Origin: Cytophagales bacterium
GTDB lineage: Bacteria > Bacteroidota > Bacteroidia > Cytophagales > Spirosomataceae
NCBI GenBank assembly: GCA_013298025.1
Contig: JAAFJE010000004.1
Span: forward strand, 114,528-178,527
Length of the DNA stretch: 64,000 bases
Direction of reading: 5' to 3'
Made by a program: the position numbers and the translations under genes. The notes beneath the pieces are model-generated. The model was not told where the DNA came from, searched no databases, and saw only the letters and a program-made list of their open reading frames with translations. Of this stretch, positions 8,989-18,064 are shown piece after piece (position 1 is the first letter of the stretch; every line of letters begins with the position of its first letter).

Positions 8989-9352
8989 TACCTAAAAATG
9001 ACTACAAATAGCTATTGTATGCCTTGAGGCTTAGGATGTATTTTTGTAGCACCTTGATTTTATCAACAGGCGTACTAATTTACCTAATACATTTTTATTT
9101 GTTAGAATGAAAAGTTGTTTAGAATCAGTCTATTATAAAATTGTACCAAATTTTAATATTGCAATATTTATATTTTTTATTTTAAAAATTATATAATTAT
9201 GCCGTTTAATAATTTATTACATTAATTTTATGGCAATATAATTTCTTGTACAAGTCTTTTTTGTTTATTTGAGGAGAAATTGAATAATACACACAAATAG
9301 GCACTTCTGTAAAATCCAAATTAATCATAATTTTATCTTAAAACTAATCGGT
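8989..9352. other. 364-base AT-rich intergenic region
   Basis: No open frame worth calling was found. The stretch is strongly AT-rich, especially 9110-9250. A candidate promoter lies at its left end (9015-9046), which would leave a leader of about 300 bases for the outer membrane protein gene downstream. Confidence 0.5.
9015..9046 (+). promoter_or_regulatory. candidate promoter TTG-N21-TATTTTTG
   Basis: TTG at 9015-9017 and TATTTTTG at 9039-9046 are separated by 21 bases, fitting the Bacteroidota housekeeping promoter pattern. It points towards the outer membrane protein gene at 9353 but is about 300 bases away. Confidence 0.35.
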
Positions 9353-10102
9353 ATGATATGTAAAAATTTACTTCTGCTATGCTGTACTATGTTCTTGGGA
9401 AGCTCATTAGTACAAGCGCAAGACAGTACCTCTGCAAAAATTGACACAGCAGGTATTACAATGAAAACCTCCGTAAAAAAAATTGATTTAAAGCCTAAAA
9501 GTAATGTGGGTAAATTGGCTATTGGAGGTAGTTTTGGTACAACAATTGGCGTTGATTTAGCTTTTCAATTCTCCAAGCATTTTGCTGTAAGAGCTGGCTA
9601 TATTACTTTCAATTACAACGCCAACAATCAAAAAGTAACAAGTTCAGGAGAAGAACTCAGTGCTAACGTAGATTTAAAAATGGAGGCATACAGTTTTGCA
9701 GTTGATTTTTATCCTTCTGTAAAAAGTAGCTTCAAAGTTTTTGCAGGGGTTTCTAGTATCCAAAAAGGAGTAATGAATTTAGTTGCGGCTCCTACCAAAA
9801 ACTATTCTGTTGGTTCTATTGTGATAAAACCAGAGGATATAGGAACATTTAATTTTGGCGTAGATTATAGCAAATCAACAGCTCCATTTGCAGGTATCGG
9901 ATTCGGCAGGGCTGTTCCTAAGAAAAGAGTTGGTTTTGGTTTTGAAGGAGGAATATATTATCTAAATTCCCCTAACGTAACATTGGCTGGTACTAAAAGA
10001 TTGGTGTCAATGTCTGATCAGCAACCTCAAGTGCAGTCTAATATGAATGATTGGAGATATTACCCTATAGTGAACTTTAGATTAGCTGTTAGGCTAAATT
10101 AA
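9353..10102 (+). CDS. outer membrane beta-barrel protein, function unknown
   Basis: A 249-residue protein with signal peptide (ICKNLLLLCCTMFLGSSLVQAQ). The mature part alternates amphipathic strands with aromatic girdles (FAVRAGYITFNYNA, GFGFEGGIYYLNSPNVTL, YYPIVNFRLAVRLN), as in small 8-12 strand outer membrane barrels. It lies 34 bases before a large lipoprotein gene on the same strand and is probably co-transcribed with it, which suggests a shared envelope role. No specific family beyond outer membrane barrel is claimed. Confidence 0.75.
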   Translation: MICKNLLLLCCTMFLGSSLVQAQDSTSAKIDTAGITMKTSVKKIDLKPKSNVGKLAIGGSFGTTIGVDLAFQFSKHFAVRAGYITFNYNANNQKVTSSGEELSANVDLKMEAYSFAVDFYPSVKSSFKVFAGVSSIQKGVMNLVAAPTKNYSVGSIVIKPEDIGTFNFGVDYSKSTAPFAGIGFGRAVPKKRVGFGFEGGIYYLNSPNVTLAGTKRLVSMSDQQPQVQSNMNDWRYYPIVNFRLAVRLN

Positions 10103-10136
10103 TTATCGTATTTAAACGCTTAAAGTAAAAAAAAAT

Positions 10137-11867
10137 ATGAAAACACAACTTTCTTCTCTAGTTAAATTTTTAGCACTCGCTGTAATCTTGGTCAGCGTAG
10201 TGTTTGCCTGTCAGAAACTTAACCCCCTAGAGGGTATTGATGTAACAGTTACTGATGACGTAGCTGTATCGCCAATGTTGATACGTTTTTCAAATGCAAA
10301 TCCATCAGGTACTACTTTACCTGATTTTGATGTTACTATTTCTGGACCAAATGCAGCCTTAGTTAAATCAGATGGTGGTGCAACTACATTCAAAGCACAA
10401 GCGGGTTATCTACCTTTGTATTTAACTACAGATGCACACCCTACGACTGCCAATCCTGTGAAGTTTAATATTTACGCAGCGATTTCAGGTTTTGCTCCAG
10501 TTTCACAATTAATTACAGTTACAGCAGATAGCGTTAAAGTTATTGATATTACTGTGGTTGAATTGGCTAAACCTGCGAGTGGTACAGGTGTAACGACATC
10601 TCAGGCAAGTTTGTCATCAGGAACGGTTACAACACCGCAAGTGATTAAAACGGAAACAAACACAGATATGGCTCAATCTACAACTGTGACTTTGCCAACG
10701 GGTACGAAAATACAAGATGCTAGTGGTAATAATATTTCTGCCAGCCAGATAACAGCAACAGTCGTACATATCAATCCTAATAACCCTACTTCGTACAGTG
10801 CGTTCCCCGGAGGATATGAGCCGTCTAATATCGTTGATCAAAGTGGTGCTGCTTTACCAGCAGGTAAGTTTGTTTCAGCGGGACTTGTTGCGATTAATAT
10901 GGATGCAGGAGGAACGGCAGTGAAGAAATTTTCAAGTCCAATCAATGTATCTATGGATGTAGATCCTAATACTTCCAATCCATTAACAGGAGATAATTTG
11001 AAAGCAGGCGATGTAGTGCCTCTCTGGAGTTTAGATGAGCAAACTGGTCAGTGGAAGAGCGAAGGTACTGTGACGTTGAAAAATACGAATGGTAAACTCA
11101 CTGCAGATTTTACAACAACACACTTGTCATGCTTCAACTTAGACTGGTTTTTCTATCCTTCAGACAAGATAGGTACTTGTAGTGCTCCTTTAACTGTAAC
11201 ACTTAATATAGGTGCAGGAAAAAGAGGGACTTACGATGTGGCATTGGTTACACCAACTAACCAGTATTTAGCAGCAGCCCACTGGGTCGATATCAATGCG
11301 GAGAGAGTTATAACTTTTCCTAATGTACCTAAACTGGCCAAAGTTAAAATTGTTATGAGCGACTTTAACCTGTGGTTAAATCCTCGTTTACCTATTTTGG
11401 CTTCGACACCAATTTTTGATCCATGTGCTACAAATGCCGTAACACTTTCGTATGGTAACGCACCTACGCCAGCTCCTAGAGTAAATATGGAACTTACCGT
11501 AACTGGTAAATGTACTAATAAAAATGTTAAAATTTTACCTTCTGGATGGTACAATATTATAAATGCAGCAACCAATAAAATCGCTGCTTCTATTCAACTG
11601 GCAAATGGAGTTATTGCTGCTATTATTCCTGGTACAGGTGTGGGTTTCCAGAAACAAGGAACAAAATACCTTATTAGTATTGAGTCGGGGTCTTATTACT
11701 TATCAACGAATTATAATAACAAACTGAACAAATCACCTGTTATTACCATTGGACCAGCCAATTTCACGATACCTACTAACTCATTGGGTATCACTGGTGC
11801 AGGTGTGTATAGTGCGGCAACAAACACAATTACAGTGACAGCTAATATTTCTCCGAATTGTAATTAA
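10137..11867 (+). CDS. large surface lipoprotein, paralogue A
   Basis: A 576-residue lipoprotein: signal KTQLSSLVKFLALAVILVSV followed by VFAC, with Cys25 as the lipid site. The mature start KLNPLEGIDVTV and a conserved core are shared with the gene at 12606: FPGGYEPSNI, AGLVAINMDAGGTAVKKFSS, LKAGDVVPLWSLDEQTGQWK, and HLSCFNLDWFF. The core is predicted all-beta, like stacked immunoglobulin-type or ZU5-like modules. C-terminal repeats follow, with KCTNKNVKILPSGWYNI matching KCLNKNVTIKPSAWIYF in the paralogue. The function is unknown; a cell-surface adhesin or binding role is only a guess from location. Confidence 0.8.
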   Translation: MKTQLSSLVKFLALAVILVSVVFACQKLNPLEGIDVTVTDDVAVSPMLIRFSNANPSGTTLPDFDVTISGPNAALVKSDGGATTFKAQAGYLPLYLTTDAHPTTANPVKFNIYAAISGFAPVSQLITVTADSVKVIDITVVELAKPASGTGVTTSQASLSSGTVTTPQVIKTETNTDMAQSTTVTLPTGTKIQDASGNNISASQITATVVHINPNNPTSYSAFPGGYEPSNIVDQSGAALPAGKFVSAGLVAINMDAGGTAVKKFSSPINVSMDVDPNTSNPLTGDNLKAGDVVPLWSLDEQTGQWKSEGTVTLKNTNGKLTADFTTTHLSCFNLDWFFYPSDKIGTCSAPLTVTLNIGAGKRGTYDVALVTPTNQYLAAAHWVDINAERVITFPNVPKLAKVKIVMSDFNLWLNPRLPILASTPIFDPCATNAVTLSYGNAPTPAPRVNMELTVTGKCTNKNVKILPSGWYNIINAATNKIAASIQLANGVIAAIIPGTGVGFQKQGTKYLISIESGSYYLSTNYNNKLNKSPVITIGPANFTIPTNSLGITGAGVYSAATNTITVTANISPNCN

Positions 11868-11886
11868 GCTTATTTCCAATTAAATG

Positions 11887-11928
11887 AAAGGTAAGAACCT
11901 AAGATAAAACTTAGTTCTTACCTTTTTT
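11887..11928 (+). terminator. rho-independent terminator after lipoprotein A
   Basis: AAGGTAAGAA (11888-11897) pairs with TTCTTACCTT (11915-11924), extended by an inner CTAAG/CTTAG pair, and is followed by TTTTTTAT. It starts 20 bases behind the stop codon of the lipoprotein gene. Confidence 0.85.
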
Positions 11929-12605
11929 ATATTAAACCTACCGTTTAATAACTCCTTCCCCAAATACTTGCCTACATCGTAGATTTTAACTAATTTTAGT
12001 TCATCAAAATTCTTTTGCCCATCTCTGTATCGTTGTTGTGTAATAAAATAGAAATACACACCCGCTTCAATAATTATACTGTAGCCACTGTCTGATTTTT
12101 AATAGTTTTTAGTTGCGTATATTTTTATGCGTTACACACTTGTGTGTTGTTTCTTGGGAACTAAACCTTCCTAAGCATTGAAAATGAAATCTTATGAATT
12201 ACCAGCTTGTAGGTTCTTACTCAGAATCGAAAGGAAAAACAATTGCTACTGCATTAGCAATACTGGTAGGGTTTAATGTTTTATTTAAAATTTTTATTTC
12301 AATGAAAAACACAATGCTTCTGCTTATTGGTACTATCTGTATGATGAATGTTTCAATTGCCCATTATCATACAAATCAAAATTCTTTTCATGCTAGTGAA
12401 ACGCTACAAAAAATCATGGCTATTATTCCAAAGCCTTGGTTGGGTCGTGTATGGTACATCGTACTCCAAAAAAGCTGTATTATGTTGCTCATTGCTCATA
12501 AAGTAGTACGTTTATTGCTTAATGTGTAACCTCTTTTATTGAATAAGGATACGATTATTTCTTCTTGCTATTATTTCCAACAATCATTTTAACCTTTTAT
12601 TTCTT
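11929..12605. other. 677-base gap between the two lipoprotein paralogues
   Basis: Apart from a doubtful frame at 12194-12529 I see no gene. No promoter box of good quality was found ahead of paralogue B. The length of the gap and its lack of conserved signals suggest decayed sequence left between two tandem duplicates, which is an inference. Confidence 0.4.
12194..12529 (+). CDS. doubtful open reading frame, possible small membrane protein
   Basis: A 111-residue frame with two hydrophobic stretches (TIATALAILVGFNVLF at 17-32 and TMLLLIGTICMMNVSIA at about 40-56). A second ATG at 12302 would give 75 residues beginning MKNTMLLLIGTIC, which looks like a signal peptide. The C-terminal half lacks features of a folded domain, no promoter box precedes it, and I recognise no family. 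It could be chance coding or a relic in the gap between paralogues. Confidence 0.22.
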   Translation: MNYQLVGSYSESKGKTIATALAILVGFNVLFKIFISMKNTMLLLIGTICMMNVSIAHYHTNQNSFHASETLQKIMAIIPKPWLGRVWYIVLQKSCIMLLIAHKVVRLLLNV

Positions 12606-14297
12606 ATGAAAACGTCTTATGCTTCATTAGGTAAAGTATTACTTTTTCTTCTCAGTCTTGTGGGTGTTTTTATTGCTTGCGAAAGTATTAATCCATTAGA
12701 AGGATTAGAAGTAATTGTACAAACCAACGTTTATCAATCACCTATTGCGATTCAATTCATGGATGCCAATTCGGCTGCTACCAAACTTCCAGAAGGTGTA
12801 AGTGTATCTGTTTCGGGGGCAGGTAAAGATTTGGTATTAAGCGATTTGGGTGATAAAAATTATGTGGTATCAGGCAATGTACTCACACTTGTACTTGCCG
12901 AAAATGCAAACCCTTCGACACTTAATCCTGTGGTGTTTACGGTTACGGCTACAGCTACAGGCTATGTCACAACAAGCCAGACTTTCAGCATAACCGATGC
13001 TACAACGCCCCAAGCGTTTACGATGAACCTCACGAGCGTGGCTGCACCGCCAGTCGGAACGGGTGCTAAAACGGAAGAGCTTTCACTCACCTCGGGACAA
13101 ACGCTCACAATTCCTGCCACTACAGGTAAGCCCGAAACAGCAGCTATCAAAATAGAGCCTGGTACTCAGGTGAAAGATGTCAGCGGAAATGTGATAAACG
13201 CTAGTACCGTAAAAGCACAAGTAGTGCAATATGGTACGACAATGGAAGAGGCATTGAATAGCTTTCCGGGCGGTTTTACGCCAAGTAGTGTAACAACGCA
13301 AAATGGTGCTGTTACGAGTGGTGCATTTATTACGGCTGGTTTTGTGGCAGTTGATATGGAAGCAGGGGGGAAAAAAGTGAAAAGTTTTTCTAAACCAATA
13401 GAAGTTTCAGTGGGCTTGAATGAAGAATTGATGAACCCCGAAACGAATACAACCGTGAAAGAAGGTGATATTATTCCAACATGGAGTTATGATAGCGAAA
13501 CTGATAAATGGACAGAAGAAGGCGAAGCTGTAGTGACGAAAGATAATAATGGGAAGTTAGTTGCTACATTTAAGGCCGCTCACTTGTCGTATTGGAATTG
13601 CGATTGGTTCTATGGATTTTCTAGGTATTGCTATGCTAATTTCAACCTAAGAGTGAGTTCTAATATTACGTCGAGCTATTTCAATAACTATGACTATTAC
13701 GCAACAATGTACTTGGTTTATCCTAACGGGACAAGAGTGTATCGAGGAAGATTTGGGTATTTTAATGTAATGAATGGGGCTTTAAATACATTTGGTGGAG
13801 GCTCTCCAGCGGGTAATTATCGCCTACAATTTGAGGTGTATAGCTATCGTACAGGTACGCAAGTTGGCACTTCCGCTGCGTTCAATCCTTGTTCTATTTC
13901 ACAAGTCCCCATAACTATTAATGTGCCCAATCCTCCTGTTTATGTACCGGTCGATATAGATTTTACGGCAAAATGTTTAAATAAAAACGTCACCATCAAA
14001 CCTTCTGCATGGATTTATTTTTATGAAAAAATGCCGAATGCTCTTTGGTGGAATCGTTGGAGTTATGTATATCTCCAAAATGGAAAAGGAACCGTAACGT
14101 TGTTAGATGGTGCTGAATATTATATTTACTCGTATTACGCAGGAAATTACTATTGGAATAGAGGTGTATTTGGTAAAAACAAAACAGGTTCACTTACAGG
14201 AAATATAAGCGGTGTCCTTTCTGGACAAACGACCTACGATGCTGCTACGGGAAGAGTTAAGTTGACAGCTAAATACGATTTGAGTACGTGTAGGTAA
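12606..14297 (+). CDS. large surface lipoprotein, paralogue B
   Basis: A 563-residue lipoprotein: signal KTSYASLGKVLLFLLSLVGV, then FIAC with Cys25 as lipid site, and mature start ESINPLEGLEVIV. It shares its order of conserved blocks with the gene at 10137: SFPGGFTPSSV, AGFVAVDMEAGGKKVKSFSK, VKEGDIIPTWSYDSETDKWT, HLSYWNCDWFY, and KCLNKNVTIKPSAW. Outside these blocks the C-terminal third is tyrosine- and tryptophan-rich (YYYWNRG, WWNRWSYVY) and has diverged strongly. This pattern is consistent with tandem duplication followed by divergence of the surface-exposed end. Function unknown. Confidence 0.8.
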   Translation: MKTSYASLGKVLLFLLSLVGVFIACESINPLEGLEVIVQTNVYQSPIAIQFMDANSAATKLPEGVSVSVSGAGKDLVLSDLGDKNYVVSGNVLTLVLAENANPSTLNPVVFTVTATATGYVTTSQTFSITDATTPQAFTMNLTSVAAPPVGTGAKTEELSLTSGQTLTIPATTGKPETAAIKIEPGTQVKDVSGNVINASTVKAQVVQYGTTMEEALNSFPGGFTPSSVTTQNGAVTSGAFITAGFVAVDMEAGGKKVKSFSKPIEVSVGLNEELMNPETNTTVKEGDIIPTWSYDSETDKWTEEGEAVVTKDNNGKLVATFKAAHLSYWNCDWFYGFSRYCYANFNLRVSSNITSSYFNNYDYYATMYLVYPNGTRVYRGRFGYFNVMNGALNTFGGGSPAGNYRLQFEVYSYRTGTQVGTSAAFNPCSISQVPITINVPNPPVYVPVDIDFTAKCLNKNVTIKPSAWIYFYEKMPNALWWNRWSYVYLQNGKGTVTLLDGAEYYIYSYYAGNYYWNRGVFGKNKTGSLTGNISGVLSGQTTYDAATGRVKLTAKYDLSTCR

Positions 14298-14302
14298 TAA
14301 AA

Positions 14303-14329
14303 AAAGCCCCCAAGTGGGGGCTTTACTAT
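14303..14329. terminator. bidirectional terminator between lipoprotein B and yceI
   Basis: AAAGCCCCC (14303-14311) pairs with GGGGGCTTT (14316-14324) around a four-base loop, in the gap between two convergent genes. A-rich sequence to the left gives a U-run on the minus strand, so it can serve both genes. Confidence 0.85.
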
Positions 14330-14331
14330 GA

Positions 14332-14895
14332 TTATTCCTTCACAAACTCTCCTGTGGCTTTCAACTGAATTTCTTCAGAAACAACTACTGCTGGTACTTT
14401 ACCAACGCCAAAGTCGGTGCGTTTGATGGTACTTGTTAATTTTAAACCAATTTTTGCTTTTTTACTTCTTTGGTCTTCAACAGGGCCGTTGTAAGAGCCT
14501 TCAAATGTTACTTTTTTGGTTACGCCTTTCATCGTTAAATCGCCTTCGATGGTAAGTTTTTTTCCACTCACTTTCACAGAAGTACTTTTAAAAGTAATAG
14601 TTGTAAATTGAGCTGCGTCAAAGAAATCGGCACCTTTTAAATGACCGTCACGCATCTCATTGTCGGTGTTGATACTGCTTACATCGGCACTAAATTCAAA
14701 TACGGCATCTGAAAAATCGTCTTTCGATGAAGTGATACTTGCATTGAATTTTTTGAATGAACCATCTACGTCTGAAAGTGCCATGTGTACTACCGTGAAG
14801 TTTACATTGGCATGGGCTTTGTCTAATGACCATTTTTGGGCAAAAGAAGCGATAGATGCTAATAAAGCAATCGACAAAAGGGTAATCTTTTTCAT
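14332..14895 (-). CDS. YceI-family periplasmic lipid-binding protein
   Basis: A 187-residue protein with signal peptide KKITLLSIALLASIASFAQ, then the YceI signature WSLDKAHANVNFTVVHMALS, EMRDGHLKGADFFDAAQFT, and a late VEGSYNGPV-type strand pair (here FEGSYNGPVEDQ). YceI proteins form an extended lipocalin-like barrel that binds polyisoprenoid or other amphiphiles in the periplasm. The length fits the family. It stands alone, convergent with lipoprotein B. The bound lipid is unknown. Confidence 0.93.
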   Translation of the reverse strand: MKKITLLSIALLASIASFAQKWSLDKAHANVNFTVVHMALSDVDGSFKKFNASITSSKDDFSDAVFEFSADVSSINTDNEMRDGHLKGADFFDAAQFTTITFKSTSVKVSGKKLTIEGDLTMKGVTKKVTFEGSYNGPVEDQRSKKAKIGLKLTSTIKRTDFGVGKVPAVVVSEEIQLKATGEFVKE

Positions 14896-15214
14896 TGTGT
14901 TACTGTTTATTGGTTAAAAATTTAAGAAATAAAACTCCGCAAGTGACGGTTTTCCATCGGTAAAAAACATATTCTATTATTTCTATAATATTACTAGGAA
15001 AACATACGCTTACAAAGCGATGTAGCATTAAACCACATCTCATTATAACTAAGGTTAGTATAATTCAGGAAAAAAGGATTGTTGAAAAAAGATTGGAAAG
15101 AAAAGGCTTATCAGCGATAAGCCTTTCTAGTTTATTATCCAAAAAACACAATTATATATTGTGTGTCCTAGATAAAAAGAGTGTAAGAGGCTGCTTATAC
15201 TCTTTCTTTATATC
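14896..15214. other. 319-base gap with three consecutive hairpins
   Basis: No gene seen. It holds an 11-bp stem at 15102-15126 (AAAGGCTTATC with a three-base loop), a short palindrome at about 15147-15168 (ACACAATTATATATTGTGTGT), and a 12-bp stem at 15176-15205 next to the stop of the minus-strand receptor gene. Such serial hairpins would efficiently isolate the receptor transcript from yceI. Confidence 0.6.
15176..15205 (-). terminator. terminator of the OMP_b-brl_3 receptor gene
   Basis: AAAGAGTGTAAG (15176-15187) pairs with CTTATACTCTTT (15194-15205) with one G-U pair; read on the minus strand it is followed by a run of five T. It begins nine bases behind the stop codon. A second stem-loop at 15102-15126 may serve as back-up. 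Confidence 0.8.
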
Positions 15215-17761
15215 TTAACGAGGTCTGTTACCTCCGCTATTGCTAGTGCTTTGGTCGCTTCCACCGTCGCTTTTTACGTCGTCGTTGCTGACCGATTTGG
15301 TCTTTTTAGGAGCAGCAAAGCTCATTTTGCCAATCTTATAACTAAACGTAATTTTTACGCTAGAATTGTATATGCGGTTCTCATTTGTTTGTTGAAACTG
15401 TGCCGACGACAAATTAGTTCCCATAACAAAGCCGTTGGTCAAGAAGTTTTCTGCCGCTAAACCAATACTTCCTTTCTTGTTGTTGAAATCTCTACGCAAA
15501 CCCAACGAGTACATATAAAATCCCGTTTGCGTACCTTGCAACTGTATTTGTTTGCTTCTGAAAAACCCAAAAGCTTGAACCGCCCAATTGCTTGGTAATT
15601 GAATTTGTGACATCAAACGACCGCCTAAAATCCATCCACTGTTGTTGGTTGTGTAAGATAAGCCATTTATATCTTGTGCCTGTCCTTCTAAGTAGGTATG
15701 CAATAGGTCTAAACCACCGTTGAGTGTCCATTTAGGCGTAATGAATACGTTGGCAAAAAGGTTGGCACCGTAGTCTTGTTGTTTCCCAATATTTTGGAAG
15801 GTCGTAATAACCGAGCCAGCCAAGGTATCAGACAATTGTCGTACTTGTGTGATGGAATTATTGGTTTGACGTACAAAAGTACTAAAATTTATGTAAGTTT
15901 TCTTAATATTTGTACTTAAACCTAATTCAAAATTATTAGTTAATTCTGGACTGAGGTTAGGATTCCCCACTCGAATGTCTTGGCTGTTGGCTGCATTAAA
16001 GTTGGGGTTCAACTGTTGTAGCCCTGGGCGTTGGATGCGTCGGTTGTAGGCAAATTTCAACGTAGTGGCTTCGCCTAAACTTTTTGAAATATTGATGCTA
16101 GGCACCCAATTGCTGTAACTCGGAATCGTAATCGTTTTTTCGGCATCGTTTGCCTTGATGTCGGTTAGTTCGTAGCGTGTGCCTAATTTGAAGGTGTATT
16201 TATTGGCAGTTGTATAAGTATAAGATAAATACGCTGCGGCTACGCTTTGTTTGTAATTGAGTAAACCCGACGGACGAGTGGCATCGCTACTAAAATCGGC
16301 GTTGCTGCCCGTGGCAAATAAATACTGATAGTTGCTGTTTACTTGTCTGAAAATCCCTTTACCACCAAACTCTATTAATTGGTTTTTGCCAATGGGTGTT
16401 TGGTAGTCGGTCTGAATAGTAAACTCTTTATTGGTATTATTGTTTATGTTTTTCTGACGACTCAAAATATCATTGGCTGTTCCCAACAAATCGGAGGTAA
16501 AGTTGTTGGTTAAATTATTTTGGCTATACTGCGTCGAAACCGACCACTCTTGTTGTGGCTTGAAGGTTCGTACATAGTCTATGTTTAAATCAATTGAGTT
16601 TGACAAATCGGACGTACTGATGTCTTTGTCGGTATTGCTTTGTAAAATATCGTTTTTGTAAAGACTCGTCCACTGCGATTGGTCACGGCTAAAATTACGT
16701 ACTCCCAATCTAGCACTTGCCGACAACGACTGGTTTTTGGCGATGTCGTAATCAAAGCCCAAAGTGTATTGTCCAAACATCCCGTTGTCGAAAGCATCTG
16801 TTTTTTGTACTGTTTTATTAACAGCATTGTCTTGCAAAGTCGATTGAGTAAGTGTGCCAGAAGCAGGGTTGTAAAAAGCCCGACCAAAGCCACTTAAACT
16901 AAAGCCCATTTTTCCTTTGCGATAGCTCCCGTTGAGTCCAAGGTTTGAAGAACGATTGCCTGCACCTGAATCAATATTGAGGGTAAGTCCTTCGAGGGTT
17001 GTTTTTTTCGTAATAATGTTAATAATACCTCCCGAACCTTCGGCATCGTATTTGGCAGAAGGCGATGTAATCACTTCTACCGATTTAATCATATCGGCTG
17101 GAATTTGCTTGAGGGCATCGGCAACGCTACTCGCCATGATGGTCGATGGCTTGTTGTTGATAAGCACTCTGATGTTGGAACTTCCTCGCAACGACACATT
17201 GCCATCTAAATCAACGGTAAGCATGGGTACTTTTTTGAGTACGTCGGCTGCATCGCCTCCTTTAGCGGTAAGGTCTTTTTCAGCATTGAAAACCAAACGG
17301 TCAACTTTTTCTTCAATCAACGATTTTGTTCCTGTAACGGTCACTTCGGCCAACTGCTGGGTAGTCGATGCCAGGCGAACTACGCCTAAGTCTTTGTCTT
17401 CGCCTTTTTTCAAAGATACATTATCGAAGGTTTTAGTTGTAAAACCTACAAAAGAAATCTGTATTTTGTAGTTGCCTGCCGCCAAACCTTTGAGCGTAAA
17501 TTTGCCTTTTTCGTCGGCTACTGTGCCATCTACAGCTTTGTTGGTAGCTTTACTAATGAGTACAATATTGGCAAATTCAACGGCTTGCGTTGCCGATGAG
17601 TCGATGACGTACCCCGTAATTTTGGCATTGCCTTTGGGGGCTGCTTCGGCTGAGGCGTTATTGGTGCGTAGCTTTGTGTCGGCAGGCGGATTGCCGGGTA
17701 TTTGTGCTTGTGCGACTGTTCCAGTCCATAAAAGCAATAAGAGTATGAGAATATTTTTCAT
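15215..17761 (-). CDS. TonB-dependent-receptor-like outer membrane protein (OMP_b-brl_3 family)
   Basis: An 848-residue protein. Signal peptide KNILILLLLLWTGTVAQAQ; residues about 45-130 a carboxypeptidase-regulatory-like domain (KITGYVIDSSATQAVEFANI); about 145-255 a plug (ADVLKKVPMLTVDLDGNVSL, RGSSNIRVLINNKPST, VEVITSPSAKYDAEGSGGII); then a large barrel with LNPNFNAANSQDIRVGNPNL typical of the OMP_b-brl_3 family. Unlike classical receptors it lacks a recognisable TonB box. An in-frame TTG at 17773 adds four residues, but ATG 17761 opens a clean signal peptide. It is divergent from a LytS/LytTR pair that may control it. The cargo is unknown. Confidence 0.88.
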   Translation of the reverse strand: MKNILILLLLLWTGTVAQAQIPGNPPADTKLRTNNASAEAAPKGNAKITGYVIDSSATQAVEFANIVLISKATNKAVDGTVADEKGKFTLKGLAAGNYKIQISFVGFTTKTFDNVSLKKGEDKDLGVVRLASTTQQLAEVTVTGTKSLIEEKVDRLVFNAEKDLTAKGGDAADVLKKVPMLTVDLDGNVSLRGSSNIRVLINNKPSTIMASSVADALKQIPADMIKSVEVITSPSAKYDAEGSGGIINIITKKTTLEGLTLNIDSGAGNRSSNLGLNGSYRKGKMGFSLSGFGRAFYNPASGTLTQSTLQDNAVNKTVQKTDAFDNGMFGQYTLGFDYDIAKNQSLSASARLGVRNFSRDQSQWTSLYKNDILQSNTDKDISTSDLSNSIDLNIDYVRTFKPQQEWSVSTQYSQNNLTNNFTSDLLGTANDILSRQKNINNNTNKEFTIQTDYQTPIGKNQLIEFGGKGIFRQVNSNYQYLFATGSNADFSSDATRPSGLLNYKQSVAAAYLSYTYTTANKYTFKLGTRYELTDIKANDAEKTITIPSYSNWVPSINISKSLGEATTLKFAYNRRIQRPGLQQLNPNFNAANSQDIRVGNPNLSPELTNNFELGLSTNIKKTYINFSTFVRQTNNSITQVRQLSDTLAGSVITTFQNIGKQQDYGANLFANVFITPKWTLNGGLDLLHTYLEGQAQDINGLSYTTNNSGWILGGRLMSQIQLPSNWAVQAFGFFRSKQIQLQGTQTGFYMYSLGLRRDFNNKKGSIGLAAENFLTNGFVMGTNLSSAQFQQTNENRIYNSSVKITFSYKIGKMSFAAPKKTKSVSNDDVKSDGGSDQSTSNSGGNRPR

Positions 17762-18064
17762 AATATAAACCAATGTTCGTTAGCTGTCTGAGTTATGTCG
17801 TAGGTAGTTGCTTCCTACTTTCTGCCAACAAAACAAAGAAGAAAAACGGAACTTCATACAGATATTATACCATTACGCAAATTGCTTCGACCACTGGGGA
17901 ATTGGCTCGATTGGGCGGAATTATGGAGAAAATCGTGTAAATTATCGGACAGAATGCCTTGATGGTAGAATAATAGCCTTGATATATCCTATATTCTGGC
18001 TTAATCCTATAAATTTCAGGGGTTTTCTCACGAAAGACAGAACCGCTCTTATACCAAAACTATA
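17762..18064. other. 303-base divergent region between receptor and lytS-like genes
   Basis: No gene and no convincing TAnnTTTG box seen on either strand. As it separates two divergent start codons it must contain both promoters, and possibly binding sites for the LytTR regulator encoded to the right. A short open frame at 17808-18065 has no features of a protein. Confidence 0.4.

Noticed and set aside
16932..17471. 179-residue plus-strand frame opposite the OMP_b-brl_3 plug domain
   Set aside because: Antisense to conserved plug motifs; no independent evidence.
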